A program made the position numbers and the translations under genes. Shown in pieces: positions 16,888-25,556 of a stretch of DNA of 64,000 nucleotides. This DNA comes from Paraburkholderia kururiensis (GTDB taxonomy: Bacteria; Pseudomonadota; Gammaproteobacteria; Burkholderiales; Burkholderiaceae): the NCBI RefSeq assembly GCF_034424375.1, contig NZ_CP139965.1, positions 5,208,001-5,272,000 of the forward strand. Reading direction: 5' to 3'. The notes below the pieces were generated by a model that searched no databases, was not told the origin of the DNA, and was given only the letters and a program-made list of their open reading frames with translations. The first letter of the stretch is position 1, and the number at the start of each line of letters is the position of its first letter.

Positions 16888-19059
16888 TCAGCGCACCCGC
16901 ATGCCCGGCTTCGCGCCGCTGTGCGGCTCAAGCACGTAGAGGCCCGGTTCGGCTTTCTCGTCGGCGGCGGAGGCGGCGAGCACCATGCCTTCGGAGAGCC
17001 CGAACTTCATCTTGCGCGGCGCGAGGTTGGCCACCATCACCGTGAGCTTGCCCACCAGGTCCTCGGGCTTGTAGGCCGAGCGGATGCCGGAGAACACGTT
17101 GCGCGGCTTGTCTTCGCCCACGTCGAGCGTGAGTTGCAGCAGCTTGTCTGAGCCTTCCACCGTGCGGCAATCGACGATGAGCGCCACACGCAGGTCGATC
17201 TTCGCGAAGTCGTCGATGGAGATGACGTCGGACGTTTCGTCCGCGGGCGCGTTCTTGCCGGCTTTCGCGGGCCTCGCGGCGGCCGACGTGGCTGCCTTGC
17301 CGCCGTTCGCCGCGGCAGTCGCGCTCGCTGCCGAACCTTCGGTCGGCGCCAGCGACGAACGGTTTGCTTCGAGCAGCGCCTCGATCTGCTTGGGCTCCAC
17401 GCGCGTCATCAGGTGCTTGTACGCGTTGATGGGCTGCTGTGAGGAGAGCGGTACGCCGACGTCGGCCCACGTGAGCGGCGCGATCGACAGGAACGTTTCG
17501 ACTCCGGCCACGAGGCCCGGCAGCACCGGCTTGAGCGCGAGCGACAGCAGCCGGAAGGCTTCGAGGCTCACGCTGCAGGTCTCGTGCAGCGCCGCGGCAT
17601 TGGCCGGATCCTTGGCCTGCTCCCAGGGCTTCGCGCCGTCGACGTAGGCGTTCACCGCGTCGGCGAGTTCCATGGTGTGGCGCAGCGCGCGGCTGTACTC
17701 GCGCGCCTCGTAGTTCGCCGCGATCTGCGGGATGGCTGCGCGCAGCGTGCCCAGCAGCGGATGCTGCATGGCGCTGTCCTGCACGCGACCCTCGAAGCGC
17801 TTGATCAGGAAGCCCGCGGCGCGGCTCGCGATGTTGATGTACTTGCCCACCAGATCGCTGTTCACGCGCGCCTGGAAGTCTTCGAGGCTCAGGTCGATGT
17901 CTTCCATCGTGCTGTTGAGCTTGGCCGCGTAGTAGTAGCGCAGCCATTCGGGATTCAACCCCGTGTCGATGTAGCTCTTCGCCGTGATGAAGGTGCCGCG
18001 CGACTTCGACATCTTCGCGCCGTCCACGGTGAGAAAGCCGTGGGCGAACACGTTGGTGGGCGTGCGGTGGCCCGAGAATTCCAGCATGGCGGGCCAGAAC
18101 AGCGTGTGGAAATACAGGATGTCCTTGCCGATGAAGTGGTATTGCTCGGCGGCGGAACCGGCCTTCACCCACGCGTCGAAGTCGAGCCCGAGGCGCTGCG
18201 CGAGATTGCTGAAGCTCGCGTAGTAGCCGACCGGCGCATCGAGCCAGACGTAGAAGTACTTGCCTGGCGCGCCCGGAATCTCGAAGCCGAAATAGGGTGC
18301 GTCGCGGGAAATGTCCCAGTCGGCGAGCTTCGCTTCGCCCGGCGCGCCCAGCCATTCGCGCATCTTGTTGGTGGCTTCCGGCTGCGCGAGCCCTTCCACC
18401 CAGCCGCGCAGGAAGTTTTCGCAGCGCGGATCCGACAGCCGGAAGAAGTAGTGCGTCGACGTCTTGCGCACTGGCGTGGCGCCGGAGACCACCGAATACG
18501 GATTCACGAGGTCCGTGGGCTGGTAGGTCGAACCGCACACTTCGCAGCTGTCGCCGTACTGGTCTTTCGCGCCGCACTTCGGGCACTCGCCCTTGATGAA
18601 GCGATCCGGCAGGAACATGTTCTTGACCGGGTCGTACGCCTGTTCGATCTCGCGGGCGTCGATGAGCCCCGCTTCCTTCAGCGCCAGATACACGGATTCG
18701 GAGAGCACGCGGTTCTCTTCCGAATCGGTCGTGTAGTAGTTGTCGAACGAGATGCCGAACGCGTCCATGTCGGCCTTGTGCTCCTGCCAGACACGGTCGA
18801 TCAGCGCCTTCGGCGTCAAGCCCTCCTGCTCGGCGCGCAGCATGACGGGCGTGCCGTGCGTGTCGTCAGCCCCGACGTAGTAGACCTCGTGCCCGTGCAT
18901 TCGCAGCGCGCGCACCCAGATGTCCGTCTGGATATATTCGACCAGGTGGCCGATATGGATCTGCCCGTTGGCATAGGGCAGGGCAGACGTGACGAGAATC
19001 TGGCGGCGGCCCGACGGCGCGCCGGCTGCTGCGGAGAGGTCGGTGACGGGTTCTGACAT
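16888..19059 (-). CDS. metG: methionyl-tRNA synthetase
   Basis: 723 residues. Charges tRNA-Met. Class I synthetase: HIGH at residues 35-38 (ANGQIHIGHL), the zinc-knuckle with two CxxC-type pairs (CPKCGAKDQYGDSCEVCGSTY), KMSKS at 349-353 (GAKMSKSRGTF), an anticodon-binding helical domain, a low-complexity Ala/Lys linker and a C-terminal EMAP/Trbp111-like tRNA-binding domain (DFAKIDLRVALIVDC...GLSEGMVLAAS), which promotes dimerisation. ATG 19059 begins MSEPVTDLSAAAG just before the catalytic domain; the longer open frame to 19503 is not family-like. Single gene with its promoter in the following intergenic stretch. Confidence 0.96.
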   Translation of the reverse strand: MSEPVTDLSAAAGAPSGRRQILVTSALPYANGQIHIGHLVEYIQTDIWVRALRMHGHEVYYVGADDTHGTPVMLRAEQEGLTPKALIDRVWQEHKADMDAFGISFDNYYTTDSEENRVLSESVYLALKEAGLIDAREIEQAYDPVKNMFLPDRFIKGECPKCGAKDQYGDSCEVCGSTYQPTDLVNPYSVVSGATPVRKTSTHYFFRLSDPRCENFLRGWVEGLAQPEATNKMREWLGAPGEAKLADWDISRDAPYFGFEIPGAPGKYFYVWLDAPVGYYASFSNLAQRLGLDFDAWVKAGSAAEQYHFIGKDILYFHTLFWPAMLEFSGHRTPTNVFAHGFLTVDGAKMSKSRGTFITAKSYIDTGLNPEWLRYYYAAKLNSTMEDIDLSLEDFQARVNSDLVGKYINIASRAAGFLIKRFEGRVQDSAMQHPLLGTLRAAIPQIAANYEAREYSRALRHTMELADAVNAYVDGAKPWEQAKDPANAAALHETCSVSLEAFRLLSLALKPVLPGLVAGVETFLSIAPLTWADVGVPLSSQQPINAYKHLMTRVEPKQIEALLEANRSSLAPTEGSAASATAAANGGKAATSAAARPAKAGKNAPADETSDVISIDDFAKIDLRVALIVDCRTVEGSDKLLQLTLDVGEDKPRNVFSGIRSAYKPEDLVGKLTVMVANLAPRKMKFGLSEGMVLAASAADEKAEPGLYVLEPHSGAKPGMRVR

Positions 19060-19574
19060 AGGGATAGGGGATTTCCGGTATTGCCGGTGTTGCGAAGGGG
19101 ACGAAGGTTCGATTCTAGCAGGGCACAACGAGCCGACGTCCCTGGCCGGATGGGCGAGGCGGCGGTACCGGAATGCTGACGGGTTAGGAGCGCGCGGCAG
19201 GCGCAGGAGCCGGCCGCGAGCGCGGCGGCGCAAGGGGCGCGGGCAAAAAAAACCGGGGCACTGGCCCCGGAGCAACAACGACAAGAGGAGAATGGTGACG
19301 CGGCAGCATCGCAGCCACGTACCGTACAAAGAGACAGCAAACGTTGCAGAGAGTTCGCGCGGTTCCGAAAATTTTTTCGGCTGGCTGTCCGGGTGGCTGA
19401 CGCGCCTCTTACGTGTGTTGCCTTCGGGCTTGCTGATCCGGCGTCCAACGCCCGCTTTCCTTGCAGTTTCCTGACGGAGCCGGGCCGCTCGCCGTCGAGA
19501 CACAGGCCCGCCTCCCGCCGACCGCAGCGCGGCCGGCGGCGGATTTCGCGATCAACCCTGTCCGGGTATCCCGC
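19060..19574. other. intergenic region metG / OmpA-like lipoprotein gene
   Basis: 515 bases. It holds the metG promoter side (19060-19240), a strong leftward terminator at 19245-19270, and a second small hairpin CCGAAA/TTTCGG around 19365-19380. The distance from the OmpA-like stop codon (19575) to the terminator is about 300 bases, so that transcript would have an unusually long 3' untranslated region. Confidence 0.5.
19245..19270 (-). terminator. rho-independent terminator (leftward)
   Basis: Stem CCGGGGC (19253-19259) / GCCCCGG (19264-19270) with a 4-base loop; on the minus strand it is followed by eight T residues (A run at 19245-19252). A textbook intrinsic terminator for transcripts coming from the OmpA-like gene. 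Confidence 0.85.
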
Positions 19575-20225
19575 TTAGCCCTGGTGTTGAGCCGTCGCGC
19601 GCAGATAGATTTCCACGCGGCGGTTCTGGGCGCGGCCCGCTTCCGTGTTGTTGTCCGCGATCGGCTGGCTTGCGCCCATGCCCGTTGCCGACAGTCGCTG
19701 TCCTGCCACGCCGTGCTGCGCGAGGTAGTTCGCGACACTTTGCGCGCGATTCACCGACAGCGTCTGGTTGTATGCCGCCTGGCCGGTGCTGTCCGTGTGG
19801 CCCACCACCTGGGCGACCACTTCCGGATTCTGGTTCAGCGTCTGCGCGACCTGGTCGAGAACCGGCGCGAACGACGGCTTGATCGCGTAGCTGTTGGTAT
19901 CGAACGTGACCGAGCTCGGGATGTTGAGCTTGAGCGAGCCGTCCGGTTGTTCGGTGATCTGCGTACCGGTGCCCTTGGTCGCGCCCGAGAGCTTGTTGCG
20001 GATGGCTTGCCAGTTGTAGCCGGTGACACCGCCCGCAACCGCGCCCACGCCCGCACCGATGGCGGCACCCTTGCCGCCGCCGATCAGCGCGCCGAGCCCG
20101 GCGCCCACGCCGGCGCCCACACCCGTGCCGACAGCCGTGTTAGTTCCTTGCTGGGTTGCACAGCCGGCGACGAGCGCACCGGCAACAGCGAAAACCGACA
20201 GCCGGGTCATGATTCTTGTCTTCAT
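19575..20225 (-). CDS. OmpA-family peptidoglycan-binding lipoprotein (YiaD-like)
   Basis: 216 residues. Signal peptide with lipobox ALVAGC (Cys at about residue 22), a glycine-zipper stretch (GTGVGAGVGAGLGALIGGGKGAAIGAGVGAVAGGVTG) and a C-terminal OmpA domain with SSVTFDTNSYAIKP, VVGHTDSTGQAAYNQTLSVNRAQSVANYL and GASQPIADNNTEAGRAQNRRVEIYL, the residues that grip diaminopimelate. It should be an outer-membrane lipoprotein that anchors the envelope to peptidoglycan. ATG 20225 has AGAAAGGACCC upstream; the longer frame to 20282 lacks family features. Monocistronic. Confidence 0.92.
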   Translation of the reverse strand: MKTRIMTRLSVFAVAGALVAGCATQQGTNTAVGTGVGAGVGAGLGALIGGGKGAAIGAGVGAVAGGVTGYNWQAIRNKLSGATKGTGTQITEQPDGSLKLNIPSSVTFDTNSYAIKPSFAPVLDQVAQTLNQNPEVVAQVVGHTDSTGQAAYNQTLSVNRAQSVANYLAQHGVAGQRLSATGMGASQPIADNNTEAGRAQNRRVEIYLRATAQHQG

Positions 20226-20549
20226 TTTCTGGGTCCTTTCTTTGAATGAAACCGATCTCAGCGACGATGAGCCTGCTGGCAAGCGCCGACAGCGTAGCAG
20301 GGTCTTCGGGGCGGCGCGCCGCCCGAGCCACTACAATGGCGGCTGAAGGCGTGCACCGGGTCGGCAGGACCTGGATGCGAAGTCGCAGGACCCTGGCCGG
20401 ACCGCGATGCGGACCTTGAGCTAGCAGCCGCCGAAGCGTGCCTCCGAGGTGCGATTCGCGCAATGCCGCCTAACAAACTTTTTCAAATTCCGGCTGTCGG
20501 CCAGATGATTCGATCGGGCCGCGCCACGAGTGTTCCCCACGGAGTATCA
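20226..20549. other. divergent intergenic region, OmpA-like / apbC
   Basis: 324 bases containing promoters for both directions. I see no convincing gene, riboswitch or hairpin with a T-run. Confidence 0.45.
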
Positions 20550-21638
20550 ATGAGCATTGATCGGGCTTTGGTCGACGCCGCCCTCGCGGCCGTCACGGAT
20601 CCCAATACGGGCCGTCCGTTTGCGGCAGCGAAGGGTTTCAGGAATGTGACCGTGGAGGGCGCAACGGTGGCGCTCGACGTGGTGCTCGGCTATCCGGCGA
20701 AGAGCCAGTACGACGCGATCCGCGCGCTGGTGGCCGGGGCGCTTGCCCAGGTGCCGGGCGTGGCCGAGGTGCGCGTCCAGGTGTCGCAGCAGATCGAGAC
20801 TCACACCGTTCAACGCGGCGTCAAGCTGTTGCCCAACGTGAAGAACATCGTGGCCGTGGCCTCGGGCAAGGGCGGCGTCGGCAAGAGCACGACGGCCGTG
20901 AACCTGGCGCTCGCGCTGGCCGCCGAGGGCGCGTCGGTGGGCATTCTGGATGCCGACATCTATGGCCCGTCGTTGCCCACCATGCTCGGCATCGAGGGCC
21001 GTCCGGAGTCGCCCGATGGGCAGTCGATGAATCCGCTCGCGGGCCACGGCGTGCAGGCCAATTCGATCGGCTTTCTGATCGAGCAGGACAACCCGATGGT
21101 ATGGCGCGGCCCGATGGCCACCTCGGCGCTCGAGCAGTTGCTGCGGCAGACGAACTGGCGCGATCTCGACTATCTCGTGGTGGACATGCCGCCGGGCACG
21201 GGCGACATCCAGCTCACGCTCGCGCAGCGCGTTCCGGTGACGGGCGCCGTGATCGTGACGACGCCGCAGGACATTGCCCTGCTGGACGCGAAGAAGGGCC
21301 TCAAGATGTTCGAGAAAGTGGGCATTCCGATCCTCGGCATCGTGGAGAACATGAGCACGCACATCTGCTCGAACTGCGGCCACGAAGAGCACATCTTCGG
21401 CGCGGGCGGCGGCGAGCGCATGGCGAAGGAGTACGGCGTCGATGTGCTCGGCGGCCTGCCGCTCGATATCTCGATCCGCGAGCAGGCCGACTCGGGTCAG
21501 CCTACCGTGGTGGCCGACCCGCAGGGCCGCATCGCCGGCATCTATCGCGAGATTGCGCGCAAGGTCGCGATCCACATCGCCGAGCGCGCCCGCGACATGA
21601 CCTCGAAGTTTCCGAACATCGTCGTGCAGAACACCTGA
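20550..21638 (+). CDS. apbC: iron-sulfur cluster carrier protein (Mrp/ApbC, NBP35 family)
   Basis: 362 residues. P-loop ATPase scaffold that binds and delivers Fe-S clusters. N-terminal MIP18/DUF59-like domain (IDRALVDAALAAVTDP...VTVEGATVALDVVLGYPAK), then GKGGVGKST from residue 106, ILDADIYGPSLPTMLG, VVDMPPGTGDIQLTLAQ, and the cluster-binding pair Cys273 and Cys276 in THICSNCGHEE. ATG 20550 (MSIDRALV) has the ribosome binding site ACGGAG; the frame is open to 20463. It stands between divergent ompA-like and co-directional sodC-like genes. Confidence 0.94.
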   Translation: MSIDRALVDAALAAVTDPNTGRPFAAAKGFRNVTVEGATVALDVVLGYPAKSQYDAIRALVAGALAQVPGVAEVRVQVSQQIETHTVQRGVKLLPNVKNIVAVASGKGGVGKSTTAVNLALALAAEGASVGILDADIYGPSLPTMLGIEGRPESPDGQSMNPLAGHGVQANSIGFLIEQDNPMVWRGPMATSALEQLLRQTNWRDLDYLVVDMPPGTGDIQLTLAQRVPVTGAVIVTTPQDIALLDAKKGLKMFEKVGIPILGIVENMSTHICSNCGHEEHIFGAGGGERMAKEYGVDVLGGLPLDISIREQADSGQPTVVADPQGRIAGIYREIARKVAIHIAERARDMTSKFPNIVVQNT

Positions 21639-21779
21639 CGATTCGAGGACCGGCGCGCACGTGTGTACGCGTGCGCACTTGCCGATGCGTCAATCCGCGT
21701 GGGTGTCGCGGTATCATGTGGGCTTCGTCAGGTCCGGTCCGGCGCCGCAGGGGCGGTGCCGCGCCGACAAGAGGATCGC

Positions 21780-22322
21780 ATGAAGAAACGACTCGACGGG
21801 CAGGCGGTGCGCGCATTCACACTCATCGTCCTGGCTGCGGGCAGCCTGCTTCTCGCCGCCTGCAGCGTGTTCCTGAGACCACAGGAAAAGCGCGCCGACG
21901 CGCAGTTGCTCCCCACCGTGGCCAACCAGGTCCGCGGTACCGTCACATTCCTCGAACACTCGGACGGCGTTCAGGTCACCTACAACCTGGCAGGCCTGCC
22001 GCCCAACAGCGACCACGCGCTTCAGGTGCACGAGCGCGGCGACTGCAATGCCGCGGACGGATCGAGCGCCGGTCCCGTGTTCGCGCCCGCCGCCGAGCGG
22101 CTGAAGAGCGGTACGCGCGTGGAGGGCGACCTCGGCAACATTCACGCCGATGCCAATGGCGTGGCCACGGGTTTCATCGTGGCGCCGGACGTTTCGCTCG
22201 ACGGCATCCGCTCCGTGTTGCAGCGCTCGGTGCTGGTTCATCGCGACGCGGGCGACCCCTACGCGTTTCCGCAGCACGGAGCCGGTCCGGCGCTTGCCTG
22301 CGGGGTCATCCGCCAGCAATGA
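21780..22322 (+). CDS. SodC-fold (Cu/Zn superoxide dismutase-like) lipoprotein, metal site degenerate
   Basis: 180 residues. Signal peptide with lipobox LLAAC (Cys28) and a Cu/Zn-SOD fold: VRGTVTFLE, LQVHERGDC, SAGPVF, GDLGNIHADANG and the C-terminal LACGVI. Against bovine SOD1 the disulfide cysteines (Cys89, Cys174), one copper histidine (His84 = H48), His154 (= H120) and Asp117 (= D83) remain, but H46 is Gln82, the bridging H63 is Val100, H71 is about Leu108 and H80 is Val114. Four of seven metal ligands are lost, so classical dismutase activity is unlikely; a structural, copper-chaperone or other envelope role is possible, as with other degenerate SodC-like lipoproteins. GAGGATCGC precedes the ATG. 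Confidence 0.85.
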   Translation: MKKRLDGQAVRAFTLIVLAAGSLLLAACSVFLRPQEKRADAQLLPTVANQVRGTVTFLEHSDGVQVTYNLAGLPPNSDHALQVHERGDCNAADGSSAGPVFAPAAERLKSGTRVEGDLGNIHADANGVATGFIVAPDVSLDGIRSVLQRSVLVHRDAGDPYAFPQHGAGPALACGVIRQQ

Positions 22323-22625
22323 CGTTGCTGCATCGCGCGCAGTGCGGGGCGTATGGTGCAGCGCCGCAGCTTGCGCCCCGCGCTCGCGGCCGGCCGTTTG
22401 CCCTTTTCCGTTTGTCTGTGCTTTCGGCCCCGTGCTTCGCAGTGATGGCCGTGCCGGCCGGGGCATCCGGGTGTTCCCGGCAGCGTCACCCATATCGCGT
22501 AAAATAAGCGGCTTTCGTCGGCGGGCACTGAACAGCCCGGCGCCCGTGAGCGCCTGCGATGCGCCTGTGCGCGCCGCCGTATGCCGATCCGCCTTCCATC
22601 CTAATTCGTGGCGTAGCGTCCCAAT
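22323..22625. other. intergenic region upstream of dcd
   Basis: 303 bases without a gene. Contains a local A/T-rich spot (GCGTAAAATAAGC, about 22498-22510) that may be a -10 region for dcd; no clear -35 partner and no terminator after the SodC-like gene. Confidence 0.4.
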
Positions 22626-23195
22626 ATGAGCATCAAATCCGACAAGTGGATTCGGCGCATGGCCGAACAGCACAAGATGATCGAGCCGTTCGTGCCGGAC
22701 CAGGTCCGCGCGTCGCAGGACGGCCGCAAGATCGTGAGCTACGGTACGTCGAGCTACGGCTACGACATCCGCTGCGCGGACGAATTCAAGATATTCACGA
22801 ACATCAACTCGACCATCGTCGACCCGAAGAATTTCGATGAAAAGTCGTTCGTCGACTTCAAGGGCGACGTCTGCATCATCCCGCCCAATTCGTTTGCGCT
22901 TGCCCGCACGGTGGAGTACTTCCGCATTCCGCGCAACGTGCTGACCGTGTGCCTCGGCAAGTCCACCTACGCGCGCTGCGGGATCATCGTGAACGTGACG
23001 CCGTTCGAGCCTGAGTGGGAAGGCTACGTCACGCTCGAATTCTCGAATACGACACCTTTGCCTGCCAAAATCTACGCGAACGAGGGCGTCGCGCAGGTGC
23101 TCTTTTTCGAAAGCGACGAGGTCTGCGAGGTGTCGTACGCGGACCGCGGCGGCAAATATCAAGGCCAGCACGGCGTGACGTTGCCCAAGACGTAA
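22626..23195 (+). CDS. dcd: dCTP deaminase
   Basis: 189 residues. Deaminates dCTP to dUTP for thymidylate synthesis. Family sequence throughout: MSIKSDKWIRRMAEQ, SSYGYDIRCADEFKIFTN, DFKGDVCIIPPNSFALARTVEYFRIP, LTVCLGKSTYARCGIIVNVTPFEPEWEGYVTLEFSNTTPLPAKIYANEG with the catalytic Glu in the EWEGxVTLE stretch, and FFESDEVCEVSYADRGGKYQGQ. Length is that of proteobacterial Dcd. A hairpin terminator lies 32 bases after the stop. Confidence 0.96.
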   Translation: MSIKSDKWIRRMAEQHKMIEPFVPDQVRASQDGRKIVSYGTSSYGYDIRCADEFKIFTNINSTIVDPKNFDEKSFVDFKGDVCIIPPNSFALARTVEYFRIPRNVLTVCLGKSTYARCGIIVNVTPFEPEWEGYVTLEFSNTTPLPAKIYANEGVAQVLFFESDEVCEVSYADRGGKYQGQHGVTLPKT

Positions 23196-23227
23196 CGGTT
23201 GCGCGCTGACTCACCGGCTTGACGGGT

Positions 23228-23261
23228 GGCCGCTGCGCAACACGGGCAGCGGTCGTTCTTT
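23228..23261 (+). terminator. terminator/attenuator between dcd and the decarboxylase gene
   Basis: 9-base stem GGCCGCTGC (23228-23236) / GCAGCGGTC (23246-23254, one G-U pair) followed by GTTCTTTTT. It ends just ahead of the GGAG ribosome binding site of the next gene, so it can end the dcd transcript or attenuate read-through. Confidence 0.7.
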
Positions 23262-23276
23262 TTGGAGAATCGCCCC

Positions 23277-25556
23277 ATGAAGTTTCGTTTTCCTGTCGTC
23301 ATCATCGACGAAGATTTCCGCTCCGAGAACATCTCGGGCTCCGGCATACGGGCGCTTGCCGAAGCCATCGAGAAAGAGGGCGTGGAGGTGCTCGGGCTCA
23401 CGAGCTACGGCGATCTCACTTCGTTCGCCCAGCAGTCGAGCCGTGCGTCGTGCTTCATCCTCTCGATCGACGACGACGAACTGATGCTCGGCGAAACAGG
23501 TCCGGACGGCGAGCTGCCGGAACTCGCCACGGCCATCATCGAGCTGCGCGCGTTCGTGACCGAAGTGCGCCGCCGCAACGCCGACATTCCGATCTTCCTG
23601 TACGGCGAGACGCGCACCTCGCGCCACTTGCCGAACGACATCCTGCGCGAGCTGCATGGCTTCATCCACATGTTCGAGGACACGCCGGAGTTCGTCGCGC
23701 GCCACATCATCCGCGAAGCGAAGGTCTATCTCGATTCGCTCGCGCCGCCGTTCTTCAAGGAACTGGTGAAGTACGCGGACGAAGGCTCGTACTCGTGGCA
23801 CTGCCCGGGTCACTCGGGCGGCGTCGCGTTTCTCAAGAGCCCGCTTGGCCAGATGTTCCACCAGTTCTTCGGCGAGAACATGCTGCGCGCCGACGTCTGC
23901 AACGCCGTGGACGAACTGGGCCAGCTGCTCGATCACATCGGCCCTGTTGCGGCCTCCGAACGCAACGCCGCGCGCATCTTCAGCGCCGACCACCTGTTCT
24001 TCGTGACCAATGGCACGTCGACCTCGAACAAGATCGTCTGGCACGCCACGGTCGCGCCGGGCGACATCGTGCTGGTGGACCGCAACTGCCACAAGTCGAT
24101 CCTGCACGCCATCATGATGACGGGCTCGATTCCGGTGTTCCTCACGCCCACGCGCAACAACTTCGGCATCATCGGTCCGATTCCGCGCGACGAGTTCAAG
24201 CCGGAGAACATTCGCCGCAAGATCGAGGCGAACCCGTTCGCGCGCGAGGCGCTCGCGAAGAACCCGAATCTCAAGCCGCGCATCCTGACCATCACGCAGA
24301 GCACCTACGACGGCGTGATCTACAACGTCGAGATGATCAAAGACCTGCTCGGCGACCTGCTCGATACGCTGCACTTCGACGAAGCCTGGCTGCCGCACGC
24401 CGAGTTCCACCCGTTCTATCAGGACATGCACGCCATCGGCGCGGGGCGTCCGCGCACGGGCGCGCTCGTGTTCGCCACGCATTCCACGCACAAGCTGCTC
24501 GCGGGCATCTCGCAGGCATCGCAGATCGTCGTGCAGGACTCCGAGAACAGTACGTTCGACCGCCATCGCTTCAACGAGGCGTATCTCATGCACACGTCCA
24601 CGAGCCCGCAGTACGCGATCATCGCGTCGTGCGACGTGGCCGCCGCGATGATGGAGCCGCCGGGCGGCACGGCGCTCGTCGAGGAATCGATCGCCGAGGC
24701 GCTCGATTTCCGCCGCGCCATGCGCAAGGTCGACGCCGAGTACGGCGACGACTGGTTCTTCAAGGTATGGGGTCCTGAAGAACTGGCCGAAGAAGGCATC
24801 GGTTCGCGCGACGACTGGATGCTGCGCCCGAACGACCGCTGGCACGGCTTCGGCGCGCTGGCCGAAGGTTTCAACATGCTCGACCCCATCAAGGCGACCA
24901 TCATCACGCCGGGGCTCGACGTGGACGGCGAGTTCGGCGAGAACGGCATTCCCGCCGCCATCGTCACGCGCTACCTCGCGGAGCACGGCATCATCGTCGA
25001 GAAGACGGGGCTCTACTCGTTCTTCATCATGTTCACCATCGGCATCACCAAGGGCCGCTGGAACTCGATGGTGACGGAGCTTCAGCAGTTCAAGGACGAC
25101 TACGACAACAACCAGCCGCTGTGGCGCGTGCTGCCCGAGTTCGTGGCGCTGCATCCCGCGTACGAGCGCATCGGTCTGCGCGACCTGTGCGAGCAGATTC
25201 ACAGCGTGTACCGCGCGAACGACATCGCGCGCCTCACGACCGAGATGTATCTCTCGAACATGGAGCCCGCGATGAAGCCTTCGGACGCGTTCGCGAAGCT
25301 CGCGCACCGCGAGGTGGACCGTGTGCCCATCGATCAGCTCGAAGGCCGCGTCACCACCGTGCTGCTCACGCCGTATCCGCCGGGCATTCCGCTCCTCATT
25401 CCGGGCGAACGCTTCAATCGCACGATCGTCGAGTACCTGCGCTTTGCGCGCGAGTTCAACGAGCGCTTCCCGGGCTTCCATACGGATATCCACGGGCTGG
25501 TCGGCGAGATGATCAACGGCCGCATCGAGTACTTCGTGGATTGCGTGCGCGACTGA
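23277..25556 (+). CDS. PLP-dependent arginine/lysine/ornithine decarboxylase
   Basis: 759 residues, the size of large inducible basic amino acid decarboxylases. N-terminal wing domain (response-regulator-like, about 1-130), then the PLP domain with GSYSWHCPGHSGGVAFLKSP, VTNGTSTSNKIVWHA, HFDEAW, and the PLP lysine K406 in THSTHKLLAGISQAS, then a C-terminal domain (FNMLDPIKATIITPGLDVDG...PPGIPLLIPGE). These enzymes remove CO2 from Arg, Lys or Orn and consume a proton, in acid resistance or polyamine synthesis; which substrate cannot be decided by eye. ATG 23277 follows GGAG. No antiporter gene is adjacent. Its stop overlaps the next gene's start by one base. Confidence 0.93.
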   Translation: MKFRFPVVIIDEDFRSENISGSGIRALAEAIEKEGVEVLGLTSYGDLTSFAQQSSRASCFILSIDDDELMLGETGPDGELPELATAIIELRAFVTEVRRRNADIPIFLYGETRTSRHLPNDILRELHGFIHMFEDTPEFVARHIIREAKVYLDSLAPPFFKELVKYADEGSYSWHCPGHSGGVAFLKSPLGQMFHQFFGENMLRADVCNAVDELGQLLDHIGPVAASERNAARIFSADHLFFVTNGTSTSNKIVWHATVAPGDIVLVDRNCHKSILHAIMMTGSIPVFLTPTRNNFGIIGPIPRDEFKPENIRRKIEANPFAREALAKNPNLKPRILTITQSTYDGVIYNVEMIKDLLGDLLDTLHFDEAWLPHAEFHPFYQDMHAIGAGRPRTGALVFATHSTHKLLAGISQASQIVVQDSENSTFDRHRFNEAYLMHTSTSPQYAIIASCDVAAAMMEPPGGTALVEESIAEALDFRRAMRKVDAEYGDDWFFKVWGPEELAEEGIGSRDDWMLRPNDRWHGFGALAEGFNMLDPIKATIITPGLDVDGEFGENGIPAAIVTRYLAEHGIIVEKTGLYSFFIMFTIGITKGRWNSMVTELQQFKDDYDNNQPLWRVLPEFVALHPAYERIGLRDLCEQIHSVYRANDIARLTTEMYLSNMEPAMKPSDAFAKLAHREVDRVPIDQLEGRVTTVLLTPYPPGIPLLIPGERFNRTIVEYLRFAREFNERFPGFHTDIHGLVGEMINGRIEYFVDCVRD

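Noticed and set aside
16888..18586. Overlapping 552-residue open frame inside metG on the same strand
   Set aside because: Arg/His/Ala-rich shadow frame of a high-GC gene; metG explains the DNA.
19292..19474. 60-codon open frame after the leftward terminator, beginning MVTRQHRSHV
   Set aside because: The AGGAG is only one base from the ATG, no family resemblance, and basic, stop-poor composition is expected by chance here.
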